A stretch of DNA of 25,350 bases from an uncultured Actinomycetes bacterium (GTDB lineage: Bacteria; Actinomycetota; Thermoleophilia; Solirubrobacterales; 70-9). The translations under genes and the position numbers were made by a program. Below, in pieces: positions 1-6,840 of this stretch (the stretch's first letter is position 1; each line of letters starts with the position of its first letter). The notes below the pieces were generated by a model that saw nothing but the letters and a program-made list of their open reading frames with translations, ran no database searches and was not told the origin of the DNA. The stretch spans positions 1-25,350 of the forward strand of contig CAMPIP010000010.1 of the NCBI GenBank assembly GCA_946886425.1, given 5' to 3'.

Positions 1-1474
1 CCTTGGACTCGTGGAAGCCGACGACCCGGGCGACCTTCTCGATCTCGGCCGGCCAGAGGCCGAGCGCCTTGCCGAGGTCGCGGACGACGCCGCGCGGGCG
101 GTAGGTCGGGAAGGCGGCGACGAGGGCGGAGCGGTCGGCGCCGTAGCGCTCGTGCACGCGCGGGATCAGCTTCTCGCGGACGTCGCGCGGGAAGTCGAGG
201 TCGATGTCCGGCATCGTCGTCGATTCCTCGTTGAGGAAGCGGCCGGAGAAGAGCTGGGCCTTGACCGGGTCGACGTGGGAGAGGCCGGCGAGGTAACAGA
301 CGATCGAGCTGACGCTGGAGCCGCGGCCGCGGCCGGGCGGCATCCGCGAGCGGGCGCTGCCGGGAGGGCGCACCTCCGCGGCGACTTCGCGGGCCAGCTC
401 GAGCAGGTCGTGGTGGAGGAGGAAGAAGCCGGAGAGCTTCAGCCCCTCGATGATCTTCAGCTCCTGGTCGAGGCGGGCGCGGGCCTCGGCCCGGTGGGCC
501 GGCGGCTGGTCGGCGTAGCGGTCGGCGAGCAGGTGCCAGCAGAGCTCGGCCAGCTGCTCGTCGGCGCGGCGGTCGCCTTCGCGCGGGTAGCGGTAGCCGA
601 GCTGCTCGGCGAGGTCGAAGCGGAGGCGCTCGGCGAGGCGCAGCGTCTCCGCAACCGCGTCCGGGTGCTCGGCGAAGCGCAGCGCCATCTGCTCGGGGGA
701 GACGAGGACCGAGCTGCGGTTGCCGCGCCGGAACGGCTCCGACTCCTCCAGCGACTCGCAGCGGCGGACGGCGACGAAGGCGTCCTGCACGGGGGCGCGG
801 CAGCGGGCGTGGGAGTGGACGTTGCCGGTCGCCACGCAGGGGACGCCGAGGCGCTCGGCGACGAGGGCGAGCCAGCGGTTGCGGGCGCGGTCGTGGCGCC
901 AGAAGGGACGCTGCAGCTCGACCCGGAAGCGGTCGCGGCCGAAGGCGGCGAGCAGGCGGCGGCCGAGGCGCTCGCCGCGCTCGGTATCGCCGCGCTCGAA
1001 GGCGCCGGCGAGGGCGCCGTCGCGGGCGCAGCCGGAGAGGCAGAGGAGGCCGCCGGCGTGCTCCTCGAGCTGCTCCAGGGTCGCCCAGGGCTGGCTGGCC
1101 GTGCGGGCTGTGCTGTCGCGCGTGTGGGCGTGGGCCCCGGTCAGCAGCCGGCAGAGGTTGCGATAGCCGGCCGCGTCTTCGGCCAGCAGGGTGAGGTGGA
1201 CGAGTGGCGGCGAATCGGCGCGGGCGGGTCCGGCGGGGGCGGGCGCGGGATCCGGCAGGGCCACGGTCAGCTCGGCGCCGGTGATCGCTCGCAGCGGCAG
1301 GTCCCTGCAGACCTCGGCGAACTCGCGCGAGCCCCAGACCCCGTCGTGGTCGGTAAGAGCCAGTGCCGGGTAGCCAAGATCGTCGGCGGCGTAGGCCAGC
1401 TCCAGCGGCGTCGAGGCCCCGTCGAGGAAGGAGTAGGCCGAGTGCGCGTGCAGCTCTATATAAGGAGCGCCCAT
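1..1474 (-). CDS. dnaE2: Error-prone DNA polymerase DnaE2, N-terminal part (runs off the window)
   Basis: C-family DNA polymerase used in SOS mutagenesis and lesion bypass. Only the first 491 codons are in the window; family members are about 1,050-1,100 residues. Seen: the protein begins GAPYIELHAHSAYSFLDGAS after Met, which is the PHP domain with its H-x-H metal ligands, followed by ALTDHDG near residue 55. At residues about 385-430 come GRGSSVSS, then VCYLAGLSHVDPV, then PDIDLDF (residues 422-428, encoded by 191-211), which carries the palm-domain catalytic aspartates. So PHP and the start of the catalytic core are intact. The N-terminal wording fits DnaE2 better than replicative DnaE1. 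The start ATG overlaps the TGA stop of the DUF6504 gene by one base (TGATG), implying translational coupling and shared SOS control. No imuA or imuB gene lies upstream, unlike the usual mutasome cassette. The very long open frames on the opposite strand are shadows. Confidence 0.94.
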   Translation of the reverse strand, partial: MGAPYIELHAHSAYSFLDGASTPLELAYAADDLGYPALALTDHDGVWGSREFAEVCRDLPLRAITGAELTVALPDPAPAPAGPARADSPPLVHLTLLAEDAAGYRNLCRLLTGAHAHTRDSTARTASQPWATLEQLEEHAGGLLCLSGCARDGALAGAFERGDTERGERLGRRLLAAFGRDRFRVELQRPFWRHDRARNRWLALVAERLGVPCVATGNVHSHARCRAPVQDAFVAVRRCESLEESEPFRRGNRSSVLVSPEQMALRFAEHPDAVAETLRLAERLRFDLAEQLGYRYPREGDRRADEQLAELCWHLLADRYADQPPAHRAEARARLDQELKIIEGLKLSGFFLLHHDLLELAREVAAEVRPPGSARSRMPPGRGRGSSVSSIVCYLAGLSHVDPVKAQLFSGRFLNEESTTMPDIDLDFPRDVREKLIPRVHERYGADRSALVAAFPTYRPRGVVRDLGKALGLWPAEIEKVARVVGFHESK

Positions 1475-1722
1475 CAGGCCCGCTGCCGATACCAGCGCCG
1501 GCTGAGAGCGCTGCGGAAGACGACGATCGCGCGGCCGTCGACCAGGGCGAGCTCGAAATAGAGGCGGCGCAGCGGCTTCGGCTCCCACCAGCGGTCTTCG
1601 ACCACCCACTCCTCGCGGACGTCGTCGACGGCGATGCCGTCGACCGCGGCCGGAGCGCCGCCAGGGCTGGTTTCGACCCGCACCGAGCGAGGTGAGTAGA
1701 GGCGGCGCAGTCCTGGGCTCAT
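1474..1722 (-). CDS. DUF6504 family small protein preceding dnaE2
   Basis: An 82-residue protein reading MSPGLRRLYSPRSVRVE at the start and YFELALVDGRAIVVFRS, then WYRQRA, near the end. This Trp/Tyr-rich, Arg-rich pattern is what I know as DUF6504, a small family commonly found beside DinB/ImuB-type and DnaE2 polymerases in actinobacteria; its biochemical role is unknown to me. The ATG at 1722 is the last codon of a LexA-type palindrome, so transcription and translation start are tightly packed and there is no Shine-Dalgarno. The frame is open back to about 1845, but the upstream part lacks the family pattern and would cross the LexA box. The stop overlaps the dnaE2 ATG by one base, which makes a two-gene SOS operon likely. 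The domain assignment is from memory of the pattern. Confidence 0.76.
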   Translation of the reverse strand: MSPGLRRLYSPRSVRVETSPGGAPAAVDGIAVDDVREEWVVEDRWWEPKPLRRLYFELALVDGRAIVVFRSALSRRWYRQRA

Positions 1723-1741
1723 ACGAACGCATGTTCGTATG
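1720..1741 (-). promoter_or_regulatory. LexA (SOS) box at the start of the DUF6504-dnaE2 operon
   Basis: Perfect 9-base inverted arms, CATACGAAC and GTTCGTATG, flank the four bases GCAT. The core CGAAC-N4-GTTCG is the Gram-positive/actinobacterial LexA consensus. A possible -35, TTGACT, lies on the minus strand at 1760-1755, so LexA bound here would cover the -10 and start region. The DUF6504 ATG is formed by the outer end of the palindrome. Confidence 0.83.
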
Positions 1742-1798
1742 AGCCCGAGGGCGAAGTCAAATTTGTGGCCTCTGCGGCGAGAAGCGAAGCCGGGCGAT

Positions 1799-2194
1799 CT
1801 ACATCGGCACTTTCCCCATCGCGAAGTCCTTGCCGATCTCGGCAACCTCGCGGCAGCGGCCGGCAGCGATCGCGGCTAGGGGCGCGTCGTCGAGGAAGTA
1901 ATCCATCGGCGAGACCAACCACTCCCGCAGCAGCTCCACGCTGATCGACCGCGTCGAGAGGACGGCCACGACCACGTAGGCGATCTCGAGAACCCGGTCC
2001 CGCTGGTGCGGGGAACGGGTCTCCGGTCCCGAGAGCCACTCGGAGACGCTCGACTCCGAGACGCCGCATCCGACCGCCAGCTGCCGCTGCTCCAAGCCGA
2101 ACTCATCGACCAGGATCCTCGCGACGCGAATTGGGTTCCGTTCGCGATGCAGAGCCTGAATCAACCGCTCGCCGCTTCGATTAGCAAGCGCCAT
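1799..2194 (-). CDS. HTH protein with Xre/MbcA/ParS-like C-terminal region (antitoxin-like)
   Basis: A 131-residue cytosolic protein. Residues about 33-53 (LEQRQLAVGCGVSESSVSEWL) read as an Xre-like helix-turn-helix. Residues about 85-125 contain REWLVSPMDYFLDDAPLAAI followed by AAGRCREVAEI. This resembles the toxin-binding domain of Xre/MbcA/ParS antitoxins (DUF2384), whose hallmark is W-L-x-S-P then P-L-x-x-I-A-x-G. Such antitoxins usually sit directly before a RES-domain toxin. Here the downstream gene on the same strand is the SOS-controlled DUF6504-dnaE2 pair and no RES toxin is visible, so it is either an orphan antitoxin, a plain regulator, or partner to the unrecognised divergent gene at 2423. 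The start is ATG and no clear Shine-Dalgarno is present. Base composition looks less GC-rich than dnaE2 or pyrD. Confidence 0.8.
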   Translation of the reverse strand: MALANRSGERLIQALHRERNPIRVARILVDEFGLEQRQLAVGCGVSESSVSEWLSGPETRSPHQRDRVLEIAYVVVAVLSTRSISVELLREWLVSPMDYFLDDAPLAAIAAGRCREVAEIGKDFAMGKVPM

Positions 2195-2386
2195 TAGACC
2201 TAAACTGAAGTGAAATTAAAGCCATTTGTAAACAACCTCCCAGAACGCAATTTGCCGGACCTATGGCCCGGCTGGATGCCCCATACTACACAGCAAGACC
2301 CCGGAATTCCGCTCTTTGCCATGGTTTTAGACTTCTTGGCAGTTGACGCGCGAAATCCTCTACAAAAAAGTTTTAGGGTCGTTTAC

Positions 2387-2416
2387 TTCATAATCACTTC
2401 GGGTAATTGCTATCCT
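2387..2416 (+). promoter_or_regulatory. Weak candidate promoter for a leaderless transcript of the 2423 gene
   Basis: TTCATA (2387-2392), an 18-base spacer and TATCCT (2411-2416) lie six bases before the ATG at 2423. The -10 fits the actinobacterial TANNNT form and there is no Shine-Dalgarno, so a leaderless mRNA is plausible. The surrounding 2195-2422 intergenic stretch is unusually AT-rich for this window, and I found no coding signal in it. Confidence 0.35.
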
Positions 2417-2422
2417 GGCTTC

Positions 2423-3076
2423 ATGGGAGACCTGGACCGGCAGGACGGGGGAGGGGAGAATTCCGGCGCGCTCGCGCCGCTCGATCTCGAGACCATCCTT
2501 CGCAACCTGGACGAGGAGCTCGATGTCGGACTCGAGCGAATCGTTCTCTTCGCCCGCGCCACCGAGGACAACCACCCGTGCACGCGCATGGGTGGTTTCG
2601 ACGATCTCCACCAGCTGGCCAACTCGGCGAAACTGGCCGTGCGGCCGAAGGGAGCTCGCGGCTGGCCGAGCTACCAGGCGATGCAGGAGGCCGAGTTCGA
2701 CCTCGCCAAGAAGCACGGGGTCAGCGGGCTCGGCTTGATCGAAGGCATCAAGGACTACGTCTGGGAACTCACCTCGGTGGAATCGGTCGCGATCGCGGAC
2801 CTCACCGATCACCCACTCACCCGCTCAATCGACATGTCGAGCGAGGCGGTGGCCAAAGCCACACCCGGCAGCCCTCAAGGGCGCGTGCTCACCAAGATTC
2901 GCGGCTGGGGCGATGGCGTCATCGGCGGCGTCGACCTCCCTACCCGCGACCCGGGGCGGCTGCCCCTGAAGCTGCGCGTCCAGCACCGCGAACGCCACTT
3001 GATGGTCTTTCCCGACCGGGTCTCCATGCGCGACAAAAACCTCGGTCGCTGGAAAGACATTCTCGGCTTCAGATGA
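2423..3076 (+). CDS. Hypothetical protein, 217 residues, no recognised family
   Basis: I do not recognise this protein. It is soluble-looking, with no signal peptide or membrane segment. It opens MGDLDRQDGGGENSG and has an acidic helix (LDLETILRNLDEELDVGLER) at residues about 20-40. The middle is mixed, with motifs such as ARATEDNHPCTRMGGFDD and RGWPSYQAMQEAEFDLAKKH. The C-terminal part (about 150-217) is Arg- and Gly-rich, with GWGDGVIGGVDLPTRDPG and VMFP-like hydrophobic stretches. I placed the start at 2423 because a TANNNT hexamer sits six bases upstream. The frame stays open back to 2210, but that part is AT-rich and looks like intergenic DNA. It is divergent from the HTH/antitoxin-like gene and converges on pyrD. 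A toxin role is conceivable from that position only; I see no RES-family R-E-S pattern. Confidence 0.75.
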   Translation: MGDLDRQDGGGENSGALAPLDLETILRNLDEELDVGLERIVLFARATEDNHPCTRMGGFDDLHQLANSAKLAVRPKGARGWPSYQAMQEAEFDLAKKHGVSGLGLIEGIKDYVWELTSVESVAIADLTDHPLTRSIDMSSEAVAKATPGSPQGRVLTKIRGWGDGVIGGVDLPTRDPGRLPLKLRVQHRERHLMVFPDRVSMRDKNLGRWKDILGFR

Positions 3077-3109
3077 CGGGAAGGGCTAGGTCCTACCTAG
3101 CCCTTCCCG
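3077..3109. terminator. Bidirectional terminator hairpin between converging genes
   Basis: A perfect 14-bp stem (CGGGAAGGGCTAGG at 3077-3090 with CCTAGCCCTTCCCG at 3096-3109) encloses a 5-base loop. It starts right after the stop codon of the 2423 gene and contains the last codons and TAG stop of pyrD. There is no T-tract on either side, as is common in high-GC actinobacteria. Confidence 0.62.
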
Positions 3110-4179
3110 ACGGCCTCCTCGAGCGTCGACCAGGGGGATTCGCGGAGGTGGCGGCCGAGGCCGCGGTTGAGGCGGCGGGGCCAGAGCGGGCCGCCGTAGA
3201 CGAAGCCGGTGTAGGCCTGGATGAGGGTGGCGCCGGCGAGGATCCGCTCCCAGGCGTCCTCGGGGGTGACGATGCCGCCGGCGGCGACGAGCGCGATCCG
3301 GGTCCCGACGCGGGCGTGGAGGAGGCGCAGGACCGCGAGGGCGCGGGGGCGCAGCGGCTCGCCGGAGACGCCGCCGCCGTGGGCGAGGCCGGCGGTGGCG
3401 CCGGCTGGCAGGACGGCGTGGTCGATGGTGGTGTTGGTGGCGACGATTCCGGCCAGCTCGCGCTCGACCGCGAGGTCGGCGATCCGCTCGATCTCCTCGT
3501 CGGCGAGGTCGGGGGCGAGCTTGACGAGGAGCGGCAGCGCGGGGCGGCCGGCCGCGGCCAGCTCCTCGCGGACGCCGTCGATCAGCGCCGCGAGGCGCTC
3601 GGTCGCCTGCATCTCCCGCAGCCCAGGGGTGTTGGGCGAGCTGACGTTGAGGACGAGGTAGTCGGCGTGCGGGGCGAGCAGGCGGACCGCCTCGCGGTAG
3701 TCGGCGACGGCCTCGTCGAGCTCGGCGACCTTCGACTTGCCGACGTTGACGCCGACCACGCCGAGGCCGGCGCGGCGGCCGGCCAGGCGCGGCGCCACCC
3801 GGACGGCGCCATCGTTGGGGAAACCCATCGCGTTGAGCAGGGCCGCCTGCGCCGGGAAGCGGGTCACCCGGGGGCGCGGGTTGCCGGGCTGCTGGCGGGC
3901 GGTGACGGTGCCGATCTCGACGGCGCCGAAGCCGAGCGCCAGCAGCGGCTCGAACCAGGTGGCGTTCTTGTCGACGCCGGCGGCGACGCCGAGCGGGCTG
4001 GCGAACTCGAGGCCGAGGGCCCGCACGCGCAGCGAGGGGTCCGGGGGCGAGAGCCAGCGGCGCAGCAGCCAGAGCGCACCGGGGACGGCGGCGAGGAAAC
4101 GCAGCGAGGCGGCGGCGATCGCGTGGGTCCGCTCCGGGTCGAGGCGCCGCAGCAGCGGGAAGAAGGCGCGGTAGATCAA
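3097..4179 (-). CDS. pyrD: Dihydroorotate dehydrogenase (quinone), class 2
   Basis: Oxidises dihydroorotate to orotate with FMN, passing electrons to quinone at the membrane: the fourth step of de novo pyrimidine synthesis. The 360-residue length is normal for class 2. Seen: the N-terminal helix typical of membrane-associated class 2 enzymes (MIYRAFFPLLRRLDPERTH); PLGVAAGVDKNA at about 62-73; EIGTVTARQQPGNPRPR with LLNAMGFPNDG; GVNVGKSK; NVSSPNTPGLR, holding the catalytic serine that marks class 2; LVKLAPDL; ATNTT; GGVSGEPLRPRAL; and VAAGGI near the FMN phosphate site. The start is TTG at 4179: an in-frame TAA lies just upstream, and a Shine-Dalgarno AAGGTGG (4193-4187) stands seven bases before it. 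It is transcribed alone, divergent from the NlpC/P60 gene. Third codon positions are nearly all G or C. Confidence 0.97.
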   Translation of the reverse strand: MIYRAFFPLLRRLDPERTHAIAAASLRFLAAVPGALWLLRRWLSPPDPSLRVRALGLEFASPLGVAAGVDKNATWFEPLLALGFGAVEIGTVTARQQPGNPRPRVTRFPAQAALLNAMGFPNDGAVRVAPRLAGRRAGLGVVGVNVGKSKVAELDEAVADYREAVRLLAPHADYLVLNVSSPNTPGLREMQATERLAALIDGVREELAAAGRPALPLLVKLAPDLADEEIERIADLAVERELAGIVATNTTIDHAVLPAGATAGLAHGGGVSGEPLRPRALAVLRLLHARVGTRIALVAAGGIVTPEDAWERILAGATLIQAYTGFVYGGPLWPRRLNRGLGRHLRESPWSTLEEAVGKG

Positions 4180-4245
4180 GGCGGGCCCACCTTAACCGGC
4201 GTGGCGTAGGCTTTTTCGATCGCCCGCTCGACCGGACAGGGACCG

Positions 4246-4806
4246 ATTGCCCGCGCCTCCGGGCTCGCGGTCCTGGTCTGTGCGCTCCTGGCGCTCGCGG
4301 CCGGCGCCCCGCGATCGGCGCGCGCGGCGGAAGTCCCCTGGGGCGGCGAAGGCTGCACGCCAGCGGCGGCCGGAGTGGCGCGGACCAGCGCCACCTGCGG
4401 GGCGACGCTCGTCAACGGTCGCGCCATCGCCCCGCCCGGGGCGCCGCCGATCGTCAAGGCGGTGATCGCCTCCGCCAACAAGATCAACGGCCGGCCCTAC
4501 GTCTGGGGCGGCGGCCACCGCAGCTTCGACACGCGCGGGTACGACTGCTCGGGAGCGGTCAGCTACGCCCTGCACGGCGGCGACCTGCTCGCAACGACGA
4601 TGGTCTCCGGCCAGCTCGCCCACTGGGGCGCGCCGGGGGCGGGTCGCTGGATAACCGTCTACGCGAACCCACACCATGTCTATATGGAGGTTGCCGGCCT
4701 GCGATATGACACCAGGGGCAACGCACCGGGTGTGACTGGCCCCCGCTGGCACACCCTGGGGGTAAGTGCATTGAATTTCAAAGCACGTCACCCTTTCGGC
4801 CTTTAG
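4246..4806 (+). CDS. Secreted NlpC/P60-type peptidoglycan hydrolase with a non-standard start codon
   Basis: Predicted cell-wall endopeptidase of the NlpC/P60 (C40) group, which cuts peptide links in peptidoglycan. Seen: the catalytic cysteine in YVWGGGHRSFDTRGYDCSGA (about residues 84-105 of this model), a later HHVYMEV with the candidate histidine, and the small Gly-rich domain usual for the family. Upstream lies a clean signal peptide (ARASGLAVLVCALLALAAGA, then PRSARA before the cleavage at AE). The frame has no ATG, GTG or TTG between its upstream stop (4207-4209) and 4375, and starting at GTG 4375 would delete the signal peptide. I propose ATT at 4246, preceded by GGACAGGGA (4234-4242). 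ATC at 4219, six bases after TAGGCT, is an alternative. A sequencing error that destroyed an ATG is also possible. Function is confident; the start is not. Confidence 0.82.
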   Translation: MARASGLAVLVCALLALAAGAPRSARAAEVPWGGEGCTPAAAGVARTSATCGATLVNGRAIAPPGAPPIVKAVIASANKINGRPYVWGGGHRSFDTRGYDCSGAVSYALHGGDLLATTMVSGQLAHWGAPGAGRWITVYANPHHVYMEVAGLRYDTRGNAPGVTGPRWHTLGVSALNFKARHPFGL

Positions 4807-4809
4807 GGG

Positions 4810-4837
4810 TTGACACATCAAACATTCTGTTTACGGT
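4810..4837 (+). promoter_or_regulatory. Promoter of the small duplicated-motif protein, probably leaderless
   Basis: A consensus -35 TTGACA (4810-4815), a 16-base spacer and a -10 TACGGT (4832-4837, TANNNT form). Six bases later is the ATG at 4844, so the transcript should begin at or beside the start codon. It begins four bases after the stop of the NlpC/P60 gene, so the two genes can be expressed separately. Confidence 0.68.
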
Positions 4838-4843
4838 GTGCAG

Positions 4844-5278
4844 ATGTTTGATCAAGAGGATTTCATGGACAACATGATCGCGGCCGAGCGGCGCGTCATC
4901 GAGCCCCTCCTGAAGGAGAGTGCCGAGTCACTGGATCTCAACGACGAGCAGATCCTCGAGATGGACGCCTTCCTCGCCCAGGCCTGGGTCGCCGGCGCCC
5001 TCGCCGGCCACGCCAACATGACCTCGAAGGTGCTCGATCACCCTCTCGAGCTCGACGATTTCGAAGCGCGCGTCAAACCGCTGGTAGAGGAGTCAGCCGA
5101 CACCCTGAACCTGACCGTCACCGAAACGATCCGGATGTGGGACTACCTCTCGCAGGCGATGGTCGCCGGGGTGAAATCCAGCGAAACCGAGCTGACCGCG
5201 ATGCTGATCGAACAGAAGCACGACATCAGCGGCGAAGCGCTCGGGTGGCTGGAAGAACGTCGGGACGAGGGTCGCTGA
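4844..5278 (+). CDS. Hypothetical helical protein built of two copies of one ~40-residue motif
   Basis: I do not recognise the family. The protein (144 residues) is acidic, probably all-helical and cytosolic. It contains an internal duplication: VIEPLLKESAESLDLN... AFLAQAWVAG in the first half matches RVKPLVEESADTLNLT... DYLSQAMVAG in the second, about 45-50 residues apart. Each copy is P-L-x-x-E-S-A-x-(S/T)-L-(D/N)-L followed by an amphipathic helix ending in Q-A-x-V-A-G. This suggests two paired helical hairpins and possibly a dimer-like fold in one chain. ATG 4844 fits a leaderless start from the promoter just before it. ATG 4865, preceded by AAGAGGA (4854-4860), is a good alternative that would remove the acidic MFDQEDF leader. 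It converges on the lipoprotein gene, with no strong hairpin between them. Confidence 0.82.
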   Translation: MFDQEDFMDNMIAAERRVIEPLLKESAESLDLNDEQILEMDAFLAQAWVAGALAGHANMTSKVLDHPLELDDFEARVKPLVEESADTLNLTVTETIRMWDYLSQAMVAGVKSSETELTAMLIEQKHDISGEALGWLEERRDEGR

Positions 5279-5313
5279 CGCTCGATACCTGATCCGCGCT
5301 CAGACAACGGTCC

Positions 5314-5790
5314 CTATCTAGTTGATGCATACCGTCCGCAGACTTCGAAACCGTATTGTTGAGCGAGCGTGGCGCCTTTGACGAACGGGGACGATTCCGG
5401 ATTGGCCAAGCTCGCTATGTCTTCTTTCCCCTGCTGCACCGCTTCAAGGTTCGCCCGCACCACCGCCTGAACCTTCTCATCGTCGCCTACAGGCGCCTGA
5501 AGCTCGCCAAGCTGCTTGACGTTCGCTTCGATGTGGCGCAGGACTATGTTTTTGAGAAGGATCCCGATGCTCGCGTTTGGCTTTTCCTGGTACGCGCGAA
5601 CATCTTCACTCTGTTCTTTATTCCCCTTCTCGCACAGCGCATCGGCCTTCTTGATGAACTCCGCCTTCGTCGGCGCATTTTTCGCCGCTGCGCTCTCGGC
5701 GGTTGCGTCGGAGTCGTCGCTGCTTCCACCGCAGCCAGCGAATACCGCGAGAACCACGGTCACTATCAAGAGGGAGGGAAGCTTTGTCAT
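5314..5790 (-). CDS. Small predicted lipoprotein with a cysteine pair
   Basis: A 158-residue exported lipoprotein. The N-terminus MTKLPSLLIVTVVLAVFAGC has a short basic head, a hydrophobic core and a lipobox-like end at Cys20; Phe at -3 is unusual for a lipobox. A low-complexity Gly/Ser/Asp/Ala linker follows (about 21-38). The folded part (about 39-158) is helical and begins PTKAEFIKKADALCEKGNKE. Its Cys near residue 53 and the Cys in FEVCGRY near the end are well placed for a disulphide. This layout (AEFIxxADALC ... C near the end) is frequent in uncharacterised actinobacterial lipoproteins; no ligand is known to me. The start is ATG 5790, with no clear Shine-Dalgarno. It is probably monocistronic. 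Confidence 0.86.
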   Translation of the reverse strand: MTKLPSLLIVTVVLAVFAGCGGSSDDSDATAESAAAKNAPTKAEFIKKADALCEKGNKEQSEDVRAYQEKPNASIGILLKNIVLRHIEANVKQLGELQAPVGDDEKVQAVVRANLEAVQQGKEDIASLANPESSPFVKGATLAQQYGFEVCGRYASTR

Positions 5791-5861
5791 TGGAGGTCCA
5801 GGGTTACCGAGTTATCAGCGAATTTATAGCATATCTGCTCGATATCGGCGACTGGTCGCAG

Positions 5862-5894
5862 CAGGTGCGCGGCGGGGGCCCCGCCGCGCACCTG
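5862..5894. terminator. Long GC-rich hairpin downstream of the 5910-6740 gene
   Basis: An almost perfect 33-base palindrome: CAGGTGCGCGGCGGGG on the left is matched base for base by CCCCGCCGCGCACCTG on the right. It lies 16 bases past the TAA stop of the secreted-protein gene read on the minus strand. No T-tract follows. It also separates that gene from the lipoprotein gene downstream. Confidence 0.68.
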
Positions 5895-5909
5895 GACCTG
5901 AGCTAATCT

Positions 5910-6740
5910 TTACGGGTAGACCCGTTTCTGGAACGTCAGTTCTTGGTCGATTTCCTGCGACGTAGCATTCGTCCCCGCCGGCGAAGGCAAGCCTGCCTGG
6001 AGGTTGACGAGGTCGTCGAGATCGAGGGGAATGAAACCGAAGAGCGTCAGCGTGCAGCCGCTGGCGCCGGGCGCCGCAAACGAGTTGTCCACAAATACGC
6101 CGTCGTCGAGGTGCACGATTTCCGGCGAGCTCGTGGAGCTAAACGTTGGCGCTTTGCCGCTGATCGGTTCATTCGGCGGCGGGGGATTCGTCGTGCCCGT
6201 GAACACGTTGAGCTGGATCGGATTCGAAACCGACCCGACGTAGCATTTGCTGCCGAGCACCGGATTGATGAGATGAACTTTGATCGGCAGTTCAACTCTG
6301 AGTTCACCGAAATGGATCGTCGGCACGCCGGCGAGCTCCGTCACCGCGTACAAGGTGAGCGCGTCGCTGCCGAAGAATTCCGCCAGCCAGGTCAGGCCGG
6401 TCAGGCCGATAACGCCGCCCGGAACTTTCTGTTTGCTGGCACTGAGTCCGCCGGCCGGGCTGGCGCTGACCTGCCCTTTGCCTTTGGCGGGATTGAACCC
6501 TCCGCTGAGGCGGATCGGATTGGTGATCGGGACGTTTTTGCTCCCCATCTTGAAATAGCCGCCGGTGATGATCGAGTTGATGCAGTTGACGGCTTCCGGA
6601 TTTTCTTCCGGGCTCGGGCAGCCGGCAAACTGTTCATATCCGGGGGCTGGCGTGGCCGCCTGGGCCGCGGGCACCACTACGGCAAACGCCGCAGCTACCG
6701 CGGCGAGCGTAGCCAGCCGCGCGAATGGCTTTGACTTCAT
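5910..6740 (-). CDS. Secreted protein of unknown function, 276 residues
   Basis: Exported by a clear Sec signal peptide: basic MKSKPFARLA, an Ala/Val-rich core, and cleavage after residue 28 (PAAQA). The mature part looks beta-rich and contains four cysteines, in FAGCPS, AVNCIN, SKCYVG and SGCTLTL, possibly two disulphides. There is a Gly/Pro/Lys-rich segment at about 83-108 (FNPAKGKGQVSASPAGG), a proline run (TNPPPPNEPISG), and a final PLDLDDLVNLQAGLPSP stretch. I do not recognise a named domain. Start ATG 6740 has a good Shine-Dalgarno-like GGGAGAGAG just before it. The 100-base gap to the upstream 6841 gene, with a TTGACT on the minus strand near 6827-6822 but no convincing -10, leaves it open whether the gene is the last of the big train or has its own promoter. 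A strong hairpin ends it. Confidence 0.9.
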   Translation of the reverse strand: MKSKPFARLATLAAVAAAFAVVVPAAQAATPAPGYEQFAGCPSPEENPEAVNCINSIITGGYFKMGSKNVPITNPIRLSGGFNPAKGKGQVSASPAGGLSASKQKVPGGVIGLTGLTWLAEFFGSDALTLYAVTELAGVPTIHFGELRVELPIKVHLINPVLGSKCYVGSVSNPIQLNVFTGTTNPPPPNEPISGKAPTFSSTSSPEIVHLDDGVFVDNSFAAPGASGCTLTLFGFIPLDLDDLVNLQAGLPSPAGTNATSQEIDQELTFQKRVYP

Positions 6741-6840
6741 GTCTCTCTCCCTTGACTGGACTCTTCTCGGCCGAAAGATGTTCGACCGCCTTAAACTACC
6801 TCTATCGTTTTAGAGCCTATGAGTCAAGTAAACTGCTGTA

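Noticed and set aside
11..1561. A 516-codon open frame on the plus strand opposite dnaE2.
   Set aside because: Its translation is Ala/Glu/Gly/Val-rich low-complexity text typical of the antisense frame of a high-GC gene; the minus strand carries clear polymerase motifs.
2210..2422. An N-terminal extension of the 217-residue protein back to 2210.
   Set aside because: This part is AT-rich and Asn/Pro-rich, unlike the rest, and a leaderless start signal precedes ATG 2423.
2407..4209. A 600-codon plus-strand open frame across the 2423 gene and pyrD.
   Set aside because: It spans two genes and is antisense to pyrD, whose motifs are certain; composition is that of a shadow frame.
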